A stretch of DNA of 37,153 nucleotides from assembly GCA_964617765.1 (NCBI GenBank), contig CAZTZY010000017.1:1-37153 (forward strand), given 5' to 3'. This DNA is from CAZTZY01 sp964617765 (GTDB taxonomy: Bacteria; Pseudomonadota; Gammaproteobacteria; Pseudomonadales; DT-91). Positions within the stretch are counted from its first letter, which is position 1; every line of letters starts with the position of its first letter. The translations under genes were made by a program, and so were the position numbers. The notes beneath the pieces are model-generated. The model saw only the letters and a list, made by a program, of their open reading frames with translations, searched no databases and was not told the DNA's origin. Below, one piece after another: positions 17,022 through 25,674 of this stretch.

Positions 17022-17966
17022 CACATATTTGATACTGACTTGGCTCTTGATGACGACGTAGCTTACGGTTTAGCTATCGGTAATCAAGTGTCAGATACTT
17101 GGGCGGTTGAACTGGCTTACAATTTTTCATCGACTGAAAATAAAACATCTGATGTGGATGTGGATTATTGGCATTTGGATGCTTTGTACCAGTTTACTGA
17201 AGAACAAAGTAATTCTCCCTGGACTCCGTATATTGTATTTGGTTTTGGTGAAACCTCGTATGACGCGGCTAAATGTGATCAGAAAGATACACAATGGAAT
17301 GCCGGTGTTGGGGTTAAGTATGCGGTAAATTCCAATCTTGCAGTAAGGGCCGATGTTCGTGGTTTATTGACGGCTGATGAAGTGGAAGAAGATACGCTAG
17401 TTAACATTGGTCTGGTTTATGCTTTTGGTAAAGCTCAATCCAAACCAGCGAGCCAACCTGCACCTGTGGCTAAAAAAGTAGAAGCTGCACCTGTGGTGGC
17501 AGCTGTTGCGGATAAAGACAGTGATATGGATGGTGTCATGGATAGCAAAGATAAATGTCCTGATTCCGCTAAAGGTTCAAAGGTGGATGCTGATGGTTGT
17601 TATGTTGCATTGGAAGGCGATAAGGAATTTACGCTCAATGTTAAATTCCAGTCCGGAAAAAGCGTTATACAGCCAGACTCAAAAGGGCAAATTGCTGAAT
17701 TGGCTGCTTTTTTAACTTCCTACCCACAAACTAATACGACAGTTGAAGGCCATACTGATAGTGTAGGTTCTGCTGAATACAATAAATCCTTATCACAAAA
17801 ACGTGCCGAAGCTGTTAAACAAAGCCTGATCAATGATTATAAAATTTCTGCCGAGCGTGTCAGTGCAGTGGGTTATGGCGAAGAAAAACCTATTGCTGAT
17901 AATGCAACTGCTGAAGGCCAGTCGCAAAACCGTCGTGTTGTAGCTAAAGTTTCTACCAAGAAATAG
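17022..17966 (+). CDS. OmpA/OprF-type outer-membrane porin, 5' end lost in gap
   Basis: This is the 3' part (314 residues) of an OmpA/OprF-like protein that spans the outer membrane as a beta barrel and binds peptidoglycan. The visible barrel part has alternating strands ending in aromatic residues (VDYWHLDALYQF, TPYIVFGFGET, NIGLVYAFG). A Pro/Ala-rich hinge follows (SKPASQPAPVAKK), then one thrombospondin type 3-like Asp-rich segment, DSDMDGVMDSKDKCPDSAKG, which may bind calcium. The OmpA C-terminal domain has VEGHTDSVGSAEYN, LSQKRAEAVK and QSQNRRV, which contain the peptidoglycan-binding Asp and Arg. The signal peptide and first strands are in the gap. An open frame can be read leftward to TTG 16896, but it crosses the N run and I do not accept that start. 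A terminator follows at 17974. Confidence 0.9.
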   Translation, partial: HIFDTDLALDDDVAYGLAIGNQVSDTWAVELAYNFSSTENKTSDVDVDYWHLDALYQFTEEQSNSPWTPYIVFGFGETSYDAAKCDQKDTQWNAGVGVKYAVNSNLAVRADVRGLLTADEVEEDTLVNIGLVYAFGKAQSKPASQPAPVAKKVEAAPVVAAVADKDSDMDGVMDSKDKCPDSAKGSKVDADGCYVALEGDKEFTLNVKFQSGKSVIQPDSKGQIAELAAFLTSYPQTNTTVEGHTDSVGSAEYNKSLSQKRAEAVKQSLINDYKISAERVSAVGYGEEKPIADNATAEGQSQNRRVVAKVSTKK

Positions 17967-17973
17967 TCTGGTA

Positions 17974-18004
17974 AAAACGCGCTAAATTTTTTAGCGCGTT
18001 TTCA
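17974..18004 (+). terminator. hairpin terminator after the OmpA-type gene
   Basis: A perfect 13-bp stem, 17974-17986 with 17990-18002, closes a three-base TTT loop; its core is ACGCGCTAAA/TTTAGCGCGT. The T run after the GC part is four bases (17999-18002). It ends only ten bases before the next start codon at 18013. Confidence 0.75.
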
Positions 18005-18012
18005 ACCATTTT

Positions 18013-18780
18013 ATGAAAAACTTTCTGTTTTTATTAGTAATACCTTTATTATCCTTCTCTGCATTTGCTCAAGAGATGGCAAAGCCTTGGTCGGGTGATT
18101 CTGAGTTAAGCTTTGTAAAAAATGATGGTAATACAGAATCTACTTCATTATTGGCCAAGCAATCCCTTGTTTATGATGTGCGTCCCTGGCGCAATACCTT
18201 GCACCTGGAAGCTAGTAATATTTCCAGTGAGGTGATCAATACTACAACAGGGAAAAAGGAGTTAGTCCGTAGCGGAGAAAAGTATTATTTAACCGAACAA
18301 CTCGATCGTTTTATAACCCTGAAAGATTATGGTTTTTTGCGCGGCTCTTATGAAAAAGATCGTTTCAGCGGTTTTGAAAATCAGTCGACGGCGGTTATTG
18401 GGTATGGTCGAACCCTGGTTGATACCGACGTTTTTGATATGAAGAGTGAAATTGGTATAGGTGCCAGTAGTAATAAACTGGATGAGTGTGAATTGACAGC
18501 ACTGGTTACTGATTGTGGAAGGAAAACCAATTCCCAACTATTGTACTTGTCCGAAACTTTGTTATGGAAAATCAGTAATATTGCTGAATTAGGACAAGAT
18601 CTTTCCGTGGAGGATACAGAAACTAATCGACTCAGTCGTTTTCATATTTATCTCAAATCACAGCTCGTAGGTAATCTCGCCACAAAATTGGGTTATGCCC
18701 TTAAATATACTGATGATGTGATGGGTTCTAAAAAACACAAGGATGAAGAATTGTCGGTCAGTATTGTTTACAGTTTCTAG
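18013..18780 (+). CDS. DUF481 outer-membrane protein (YdiY-like)
   Basis: The 255-residue product begins with a clear signal peptide, MKNFLFLLVIPLLSFSAFAQ. It then has the layout of the DUF481 family, predicted small outer-membrane beta barrels of which E. coli YdiY is a member: WSGDSELSFVKNDGNTESTSLLAKQSLVYD, alternating strands with charged turns (SGEKYYLTEQLDRFI, GFLRGSYEKDRFSGFENQ), and a terminal aromatic (IVYSF), the usual barrel assembly signal. Two Cys (CELTALVTDC) could form a loop disulfide. The molecular role of the family is not established; YdiY is described as salt-induced. The ATG follows a terminator hairpin by ten bases and has no Shine-Dalgarno sequence, so expression probably depends on an arrangement I cannot resolve. 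Confidence 0.82.
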   Translation: MKNFLFLLVIPLLSFSAFAQEMAKPWSGDSELSFVKNDGNTESTSLLAKQSLVYDVRPWRNTLHLEASNISSEVINTTTGKKELVRSGEKYYLTEQLDRFITLKDYGFLRGSYEKDRFSGFENQSTAVIGYGRTLVDTDVFDMKSEIGIGASSNKLDECELTALVTDCGRKTNSQLLYLSETLLWKISNIAELGQDLSVEDTETNRLSRFHIYLKSQLVGNLATKLGYALKYTDDVMGSKKHKDEELSVSIVYSF

Positions 18781-18895
18781 TCTTTTGCGAGATGTCACTC
18801 GTCTTGTTCTCCAATCTAGCCCTTTGTGGGTAAAAGCATTACACTTACTTATTTTTAATATTGCCCTTGCGGCTTCCTGATTTAGTAAAATATCT

Positions 18896-21800
18896 ATGCG
18901 TCTTAAGTGTATCAAACTAGCCGGGTTTAAATCGTTCGTAGACCCTACCACCGTTGACTTCCCGAGCAATCTTTGTGCTGTTGTTGGGCCTAATGGCTGT
19001 GGAAAATCCAATATAATTGATGCCGTGCGTTGGGTAATGGGCGAAAGCTCTGCCAAAAACCTGCGTGGCGACTCCATGACCGACGTTATTTTTAACGGTT
19101 CATCGGGTAGAAAACCGGTTGGTCAGGCCTCCATTGAGTTAATTTTTGACAATACGGATGGCAAATTATTAGGTGAATATGCTGCTTTTGCCGAGATATC
19201 CATTAAGCGAAAAGTAACCCGGGATGCACAGAATCAATATTACCTGAATGGAGAAAAGTGTCGCCGCCGCGATATTACAGACATCTTTTTAGGTACCGGT
19301 TTAGGTCCTCGCAGTTATGCCATCATCGAACAGGGCATGATTTCCAAGTTAATTGAAGCCAAACCCGAAGAGTTGCGCATTTTTATAGAAGAAGCTGCGG
19401 GTATTTCCAAATACAAGGAACGTCGTAAAGAAACTGAAAGTCGTATGAAAAGAACGGCTGAAAACATGGAACGTTTAACCGATATTCGCGAAGAACTCGA
19501 ACGTCAATTACAGCATTTACAACGTCAGGCCAGTGCCGCAGAAAAATATACGGATCTCAAAAAAGAAGAGCGTTTGTACCGTGCCCAATTTCAGGCATTG
19601 CAATGGCGTGATCTGGATGGTTTAGCCAAGCAACGTAACGAAGAAATTTCCCGTTATGAGCTTGATGTAGAAGCTTCCGTCACCAAACAAACATCCTTAA
19701 ATACGACTGTTGAAAAACTGTTCACCAGTCATGCTGATGCACGGGATGCACATAGTGAAGTTCAAGGTCGTTTTTACGGTTTAGCGGCTGATATTGCTCG
19801 CACTGAACAGGCTATTCAAAACCAGAAAGATCGTTATAAGCAATTAAGTGATGATTTGGCAAAAACCGGTGAAAATTTAAGGCAATCAACAGAGCTATTA
19901 ACTGAAGATAAAGAGAAACAAGAGCAGTGGCAGTCTGAATTACTGGAATTAATGCCTGAACTGGAAATGCTGAGTGAGACAGAAGAAGGTTCCCATATGC
20001 GTTTGCTCGAAGCCGAGGAGCAGATGCATAATTGGCAAATACAATGGGATGAGTTTAATAGTTTAGCGGCAGATTCACGTCAAAAAGCTGAAGTGCAACA
20101 GTCACGTATTCAGCATATAGAAAAAGTGTTAGAGCGAGTTAGTGAAAGAGTACAGCGTTTTGAAGACGAGTTAAATTCTTTGGTTGCAGGTCCTGTTGAA
20201 GATGAAATTACCGAATTGGCTGAGCAATTGGCTGAGGTAGATATCCAGCTTGAGACCGATCAGGAAACTCTGGATCATTTACAGGACGTTATAGAGCAAA
20301 AACGCCAGGCAGCCAGTGTTCATGCCCATCGTTTGGATGAATTAAAATCTGATTTGCAATCAAAGCGTGGGCGTTTATCTGCACTCGAAGCATTGCAGCA
20401 AGCTGCTTTATCAGAGTCTAACGATAAAGTCTCTGCATGGTTAATGAAAGAAGGTTTGGCAGAAAGCGTCATCCTTGCTGAAGTACTAAATGTTGATGCC
20501 GGTTGGGAAAAGGCCATTGAGACAGTGCTGGCCAAACAACTCCAGTCTGTTTGTGTTGATAATATTGACGCATTTGCACGATCGCTGGCTGGAATAGAAA
20601 AGGGTTCGGTGCAACTGGTAGATATTTCCATGAGCACTTATCAAGCTAAATTGTCTGCGCCGACATTATTCAGTAAGGTTCATGGCGAGCCTCGTTTGAG
20701 TGGATTGCTTGCCGGTATTTATGTGGCTGAATCTCTTGATCAGGCATTAGCGTTGAAAAAACAGCTGGCGGCCAATGAATCTATAATCACTGCACAAGGT
20801 GTATGGATGGGTGCGAATTGGTTGCGTCGTTTAGATGAAGATGATGCCCAGGTCGGCGTATTAAAACGCAAGCAAGAGATTGAGCAATTACAGTCGAATA
20901 TTGTTGCTTTGGAAGAAGAAAAAAATCATCTGGATACAGATTTCACTAAAAATGGTGAAACCTTGAATGCCGCTGAGCGTCAACGTGATGAACTGCAAAA
21001 ACAGTATAAAATAGTTTCACTAAAACAAAGTGAACTCAGTGCATTGTTAACCGGTAAAAAAGTTAAGGTAGAGCAAATTCTCGATCGTAAGGAGCAGATA
21101 CGTTCGGATATCAATGAAGCTCGCGAACAATATAAAATTGAACAGGAAACTTTAAGTGAGTCCCGCGGTGTACTGCAGGAAGCCATTGATGAAATGGAAA
21201 TCGACTCCGATAAGCGTGAACAATTAATCACGCAACGTAATAATATTCGTAACAGTCTGGATCAGGCAAAAGATCGTGCACGTACCGATAAAGATCGCGC
21301 GCATCAACTGGCTATGCGTGAACAATCGCTGAAAACACAAATCGATAGCGTAGCGCAGTCGTTAGCCAGAATTGTCGTGCAGGTTGAACAGCTTAAAGAG
21401 CGTCGTACCCAAATTGAAAAAGATTTGTGTAATTGTTCTGATCCGAATGATGAAATAGCGCTGGAATTGGAATCATTACTGGATAAGCGTCTCGTTGTTG
21501 AATCCGAGATGTTAGAAGCGCGGAAAAAAGTTGATGAGATTGAGCATGAGATGCGTGATGCCGAGCGTCAACGTAATATTTTGCAACAAGAAACCCAGAC
21601 GCATCGCTCCAAATTAGAGCAGTCACGATTGGCAGCTCAAACTTTACATATTGAGCGCCAGAACTTGCAGAAACAATTAGTTGAAGCCGACTTTGACCTG
21701 CAAACAGTGTTGGCAGAAATGCCTGCGGAAGCCAATGAAAAAGAATGGCAGGAAGAGCTGGAGAGAATAGGGCAGCGTATTTTACGTTTAGGTGCTATTA

Positions 21801-22402
21801 ACCTGGCAGCCATTGAAGAATACAAAGTGGCTTCCGAGCGCAAAACTTATCTGGATGAACAAAACAGTGATCTTGAAGAAGCATTAACGACTTTAGAAAA
21901 TGCTATCCGTAAAATTGATCGTGAAACCCGTATGCGCTTCAAGGATACCTTTGATCAAATCAATGCAGGTGTTCAGGATTTATTCCCGAAAGTATTTGGT
22001 GGTGGTCGAGCTTATCTGGAAATGACAGGAGAAGATCTACTGGATACCGGCATAGCGATCATGGCGCAGCCTCCGGGAAAACGTAATAGCACTATCCATT
22101 TATTATCCGGTGGAGAAAAAGCATTGACTGCGATTGCACTGGTTTTCTCGATATTCCGTTTAAACCCTGCGCCATTTTGTATGCTGGATGAAGTGGATGC
22201 ACCATTGGATGATGCTAACGTTGGCCGTTATGCCCGTATGGTAAAAGAAATGTCTGAACATGTGCAGTTCATCTATATTACGCATAATAAAATCGCGATG
22301 GAAATGGCACAACAATTGATGGGTGTTACTATGCATGAGCCTGGCGTATCACGTATGGTAACTGTAGATGTGGAAGAAGCTGCAGAATTAGCGGCTTCCT
22401 GA
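18896..22402 (+). CDS. smc: chromosome segregation protein SMC
   Basis: SMC is the ATPase of the SMC-ScpAB condensin that compacts and separates chromosomes. The 1168-residue protein begins MRLKCIKLAGFKSFVDPTTV, with Walker A GPNGCGKSN at 32-40. Long heptad coiled coils (about 165-500 and 660-1000) surround a hinge domain at about 500-650 (AGWEKAIETVLAKQLQSVCV). The C-terminal head has the ABC signature LLSGGEKALTAIALVF and Walker B FCMLDEVDAPLDDANV. All ATPase motifs are intact. This is true SMC, not MukB or MksB. The ATG at 18896 lacks a visible Shine-Dalgarno sequence, but the protein N-terminus matches the family. zipA and ligA follow, as I recall for Pseudomonas. Confidence 0.97.
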   Translation: MRLKCIKLAGFKSFVDPTTVDFPSNLCAVVGPNGCGKSNIIDAVRWVMGESSAKNLRGDSMTDVIFNGSSGRKPVGQASIELIFDNTDGKLLGEYAAFAEISIKRKVTRDAQNQYYLNGEKCRRRDITDIFLGTGLGPRSYAIIEQGMISKLIEAKPEELRIFIEEAAGISKYKERRKETESRMKRTAENMERLTDIREELERQLQHLQRQASAAEKYTDLKKEERLYRAQFQALQWRDLDGLAKQRNEEISRYELDVEASVTKQTSLNTTVEKLFTSHADARDAHSEVQGRFYGLAADIARTEQAIQNQKDRYKQLSDDLAKTGENLRQSTELLTEDKEKQEQWQSELLELMPELEMLSETEEGSHMRLLEAEEQMHNWQIQWDEFNSLAADSRQKAEVQQSRIQHIEKVLERVSERVQRFEDELNSLVAGPVEDEITELAEQLAEVDIQLETDQETLDHLQDVIEQKRQAASVHAHRLDELKSDLQSKRGRLSALEALQQAALSESNDKVSAWLMKEGLAESVILAEVLNVDAGWEKAIETVLAKQLQSVCVDNIDAFARSLAGIEKGSVQLVDISMSTYQAKLSAPTLFSKVHGEPRLSGLLAGIYVAESLDQALALKKQLAANESIITAQGVWMGANWLRRLDEDDAQVGVLKRKQEIEQLQSNIVALEEEKNHLDTDFTKNGETLNAAERQRDELQKQYKIVSLKQSELSALLTGKKVKVEQILDRKEQIRSDINEAREQYKIEQETLSESRGVLQEAIDEMEIDSDKREQLITQRNNIRNSLDQAKDRARTDKDRAHQLAMREQSLKTQIDSVAQSLARIVVQVEQLKERRTQIEKDLCNCSDPNDEIALELESLLDKRLVVESEMLEARKKVDEIEHEMRDAERQRNILQQETQTHRSKLEQSRLAAQTLHIERQNLQKQLVEADFDLQTVLAEMPAEANEKEWQEELERIGQRILRLGAINLAAIEEYKVASERKTYLDEQNSDLEEALTTLENAIRKIDRETRMRFKDTFDQINAGVQDLFPKVFGGGRAYLEMTGEDLLDTGIAIMAQPPGKRNSTIHLLSGGEKALTAIALVFSIFRLNPAPFCMLDEVDAPLDDANVGRYARMVKEMSEHVQFIYITHNKIAMEMAQQLMGVTMHEPGVSRMVTVDVEEAAELAAS

Positions 22403-22477
22403 AAATAGCCTATATTTTGACTGGGAAATTTTTGTGATACATTGGATCAATTTCAACGTGTTAGGTGGTAAAACGAT

Positions 22478-23416
22478 ATGGAACTGAGGATGCTTGACTG
22501 GATGATAGTCATAGGTGTTCTTATGCTGCTGGCTGTTGCATTGGATGGCTATCGTCGAGTATCACGTGATCGAAAAAACAAAGTGCGTCTTGCGCGAAAT
22601 GCCAAACGATCTCAACCGGTCGACAATATTGAAGAGAACTATCTTAGTGAGCTGCCTAATGGTGGCGCACGCGTTATCGGAATTATTGACGGGCCTGATA
22701 TTGATCCAAAAAATCCCCCTGAAATTGTTACAGAGCGTATTCCATTTCAGGCAAAGCCTGATCCTCGCGTGGTTAAAATGCTGAGTAACGAGGATGATCG
22801 GTTAGAACCTACAATCGATGAGGAAATGCAGCCGGCAGAGATTGATAATCAGGTTAAATCCTCTGGTGATGCTTTATTTGCTCCTGCGCGAAGCCAAAAA
22901 TCTAAAAACCGGGATAAGAATACAGCGAAAGGTTATCTTCAGCCTTCTTTATTTGAAGAAGAAAAGTCTGGTAAACCCCAAGATCATCATTTTGACATCA
23001 TAGCATTGAATGTATTGTCCAAAAATCCGGAGGGTTTTACCGGGGAAGATTTGTTACATATTTTACTGGCCTGTGATTGTCGGTTTGGGGAAATGAATAT
23101 TTTCCATCGCTATGAATCGGAGAATGCCAAAGGCGAAATTCAATTCAGCATTGTGAATATTGTCGAACCCGGTGTTTTCAAACTGGATGATATAGCCAAT
23201 TTTACTACGCCAGGTGTGAGTTTTTTTCTGAGGTTGCCTGGTCCTAAAGATCCTATGGAAGCTTTTAATTGCATGGTTGAAACCGCTCAATGCCTCGTGC
23301 GTAACCTTAATGGCGAATTGAAAGATGAGCGAAGAAGTTCCGTTACGCATCAAACTCTGGAGCATACTCGCGAACAGATACGCGATTTTTTAAAGCGCCA
23401 ATTGGGCGGTGCCTGA
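22478..23416 (+). CDS. zipA: cell division protein ZipA
   Basis: ZipA anchors FtsZ to the inner membrane at the division site. The 312-residue protein has one N-terminal membrane segment (about 5-24, WMIVIGVLMLLAVALDGY) followed by a basic stretch RVSRDRKNKVRLARNAKR. A long charged linker runs to about residue 165, and the C-terminal FtsZ-binding domain starts at HFDIIALNVLSKNPEGFTG and includes GEMNIFHRYE, FKLDDIANFTTPGVSFFLRLPGP and a final amphipathic helix. ATG 22478 has AGGTGG nine bases upstream. It lies between smc and ligA, three bases before the ligA start. Confidence 0.94.
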   Translation: MELRMLDWMIVIGVLMLLAVALDGYRRVSRDRKNKVRLARNAKRSQPVDNIEENYLSELPNGGARVIGIIDGPDIDPKNPPEIVTERIPFQAKPDPRVVKMLSNEDDRLEPTIDEEMQPAEIDNQVKSSGDALFAPARSQKSKNRDKNTAKGYLQPSLFEEEKSGKPQDHHFDIIALNVLSKNPEGFTGEDLLHILLACDCRFGEMNIFHRYESENAKGEIQFSIVNIVEPGVFKLDDIANFTTPGVSFFLRLPGPKDPMEAFNCMVETAQCLVRNLNGELKDERRSSVTHQTLEHTREQIRDFLKRQLGGA

Positions 23417-23419
23417 TGT

Positions 23420-25435
23420 ATGACAACAGCATCAGCAACAGCACAAATGCAGATTTTGCATTTGCGCGAAAAAATTGAACAATATAATTATCAGTATTAC
23501 GTTTTAGATAATCCCCATGTTCCTGATGCAGAATATGATCGCTGCATGCAGGAGCTTCAACAGCTGGAAAAACAATTTCCGGAATATCTCTCTATCGATT
23601 CACCAACCCAACGAGTTGGCGGGAAACCATTATCCGCATTTTCTCAAGTCAAACACGAAGTGCCTATGCTTTCCCTGGATAACGTCTTTGATGAAGGGCA
23701 GCTAAGGGATTTTGACAGGAAGATCAGAGATCGCCTCAATTTTCACGGTGAGATGGAATATGCTTGCGAACCTAAACTGGACGGTATCGCCGCTAGTATT
23801 TTATACCGTAACGGTATTTTAACGAGAGGAGCTACCCGCGGTGATGGTAATACCGGAGAAGATATTACGCAGAATATTCGTACTATACCTTCAATCCCTT
23901 TGCATTTGTTAGGGTCAGGCTGGCCAGAAGTTATCGAAGTGCGTGGTGAAATATATATGCCTAATGCAGGTTTCGAAGCGTTAAACGAAACTGCTGCAAA
24001 AAAAGGTGAAAAGGGATTTATGAATCCACGCAATGCGGCAGCAGGCAGTTTGCGCCAACTCGATTCTGCAATTACTGCAACTCGGCGATTGGAAATGTGT
24101 TGTTACAATATCGGCTGGGTTGAAGGTGGACATTTGCCCGATAAGCACAGTGATATGTTACATCAATTAAATTCATGGGGTTTACGCATCAATCCTGAAA
24201 TGCGGATAGTAAAAAGCATTGAGGAATGTATCCATTATTATCATTATCTGGCTCAAAAGCGTGATGAACTGCCTTACGATATCGATGGTATCGTTTTTAA
24301 AGTCAATGATTATACATTGCAAGGTCGATTGGGTTTTATTGCCAAATCACCGCGGTGGGCTGTAGCGCACAAGTTTCCCGCCCAGGAAGAATTAACGAAA
24401 CTGTTAGCTGTTGAGTTTCAGGTCGGTAGAACGGGCGCGATAACGCCAGTGGCAAGACTGGCGCCAGTATTTGTTGGTGGCGTGATGGTCAGCAATGCGA
24501 CCCTGCATAATGCGGATGAAATCGAACGACTTGATCTCAAAATAGGCGATACAGTTATTATCCGGCGAGCGGGTGATGTTATTCCCAAAGTGGTTTCTGT
24601 GGTTATGGAACGACGTCCATTCGATGCCCAGATGATTCATTTCCCAAATGTTTGCCCGGTATGTGGTTCTGCTATTGAGAGAATTGAAAGTGAGGCTGTT
24701 GCGCGTTGCAGTGGTGGTATGATTTGTGAAGCACAAAACAAACAGGCGATAAAACATTTTGCTTCGCGTAAAGCGATCGATATTGAAGGTTTGGGCGATA
24801 AGCTGGTTGATCAACTTGTCGATGAAAAAGTCATAGCTAATGTAGCTGATCTTTATGTGATGGATGAAAAAACCATAGCAGCATTGGATCGAATGGGATC
24901 AAAATCTGCAGCCAATATTATGGCAGCAATAGAAACTTCCAAAGCTACTACACTACAGCGATTCCTTTTTGCTTTAGGTATTCGGGAAGTGGGTGAATCT
25001 ACTGCACAGGCATTGGCATTGGCTTTTGGTAACATTGAATCGATCATGGCTGCAGATGAATCCAGTTTATTAGAGGTACCGGATGTCGGTCCAGTGGTTG
25101 CGCGGCACATTGTGTATTTTTTTGCGAATCCCAGAAATCGCCATATTATTGAGCGACTATTGGCAGCTGACGTTCATTGGCCAGTACCAGAAAAAGCCAG
25201 TGCCGGAAATCAACCTTTGGCGGGTAAAATTATAGTATTGACCGGTAATCTAGAAAGCATGAGTCGAACGGAGGCGAAGGAGCGCCTGCAAGCTTTGGGT
25301 GCAAAGGTGACAGGTTCGGTGTCTGCCAATACGGACTGGGTTATTGCTGGTGCCAGTGCAGGTTCCAAATTGACAAAAGCGGAATCCTTAGGTGTTCAAG
25401 TCATTGATGAAAAAGCTTTTTTGGCATTATTGTAA
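23420..25435 (+). CDS. ligA: NAD-dependent DNA ligase LigA
   Basis: LigA seals nicks in DNA using NAD+ during replication and repair. The 671 residues match the family. Domain Ia (QYNYQYYVLDNPHVPDAEYD) binds NMN. The adenylation domain has the active-site Lys119 in CEPKLDGIA and NPRNAAAGSLRQLD. The OB domain has GRTGAITPVARLAPV, and a Cys4 zinc finger follows (CPVCGS, then RCSGGMICEAQ). The helix-hairpin-helix region includes GIREVGESTAQALA and VPDVGPVVARHI, and a C-terminal BRCT domain starts near residue 595 (GKIIVLTGNLESMSRTEAKE). The zinc-finger wording CSGGMICEAQ departs from the usual CPAQ but keeps all four cysteines. The start lies three bases after the zipA stop. Confidence 0.97.
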   Translation: MTTASATAQMQILHLREKIEQYNYQYYVLDNPHVPDAEYDRCMQELQQLEKQFPEYLSIDSPTQRVGGKPLSAFSQVKHEVPMLSLDNVFDEGQLRDFDRKIRDRLNFHGEMEYACEPKLDGIAASILYRNGILTRGATRGDGNTGEDITQNIRTIPSIPLHLLGSGWPEVIEVRGEIYMPNAGFEALNETAAKKGEKGFMNPRNAAAGSLRQLDSAITATRRLEMCCYNIGWVEGGHLPDKHSDMLHQLNSWGLRINPEMRIVKSIEECIHYYHYLAQKRDELPYDIDGIVFKVNDYTLQGRLGFIAKSPRWAVAHKFPAQEELTKLLAVEFQVGRTGAITPVARLAPVFVGGVMVSNATLHNADEIERLDLKIGDTVIIRRAGDVIPKVVSVVMERRPFDAQMIHFPNVCPVCGSAIERIESEAVARCSGGMICEAQNKQAIKHFASRKAIDIEGLGDKLVDQLVDEKVIANVADLYVMDEKTIAALDRMGSKSAANIMAAIETSKATTLQRFLFALGIREVGESTAQALALAFGNIESIMAADESSLLEVPDVGPVVARHIVYFFANPRNRHIIERLLAADVHWPVPEKASAGNQPLAGKIIVLTGNLESMSRTEAKERLQALGAKVTGSVSANTDWVIAGASAGSKLTKAESLGVQVIDEKAFLALL

Positions 25436-25674
25436 ATCCTGCCGTCAGTTCTGCTAGTTTCGTTAAGTAGATTTTCCCAATGTTAAACTTGTGAATCCAT
25501 GTGATTTGTAAGGTTTTTTATTTACTCAGTTTTTCATAATTTTTGCTGAAATTTTCAACGGTTTATGGAAGAATTCGCAGCTGCCTTTGGCATGTCCAAA
25601 AGTCGGGTTAGTAAGAACATAAATCGATAATAAATTCGCTTGATAAACGCTTAGACTTCGTCAGGAATTCGAGA
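25436..25674. other. intergenic region before the oxidoreductase operon
   Basis: These 239 bases hold no convincing promoter, terminator or RNA. I looked for an FNR/Anr-type site (TTGAT-N4-ATCAA) and found none. A 21-codon open frame (25565-25630) reads EEFAAAFGMSKSRVSKNINR, which looks like part of a helix-turn-helix, but it has no ribosome binding site. AGGA at 25663-25666 serves the TTG start at 25675. Confidence 0.4.

Noticed and set aside
25436..25674. FNR/Anr or CRP site before the oxidoreductase operon
   Set aside because: TTGTGAATCCATGTGA and TTGATAAACG were considered, but neither has the second half-site of a TTGAT-N4-ATCAA or TGTGA-N6-TCACA palindrome.
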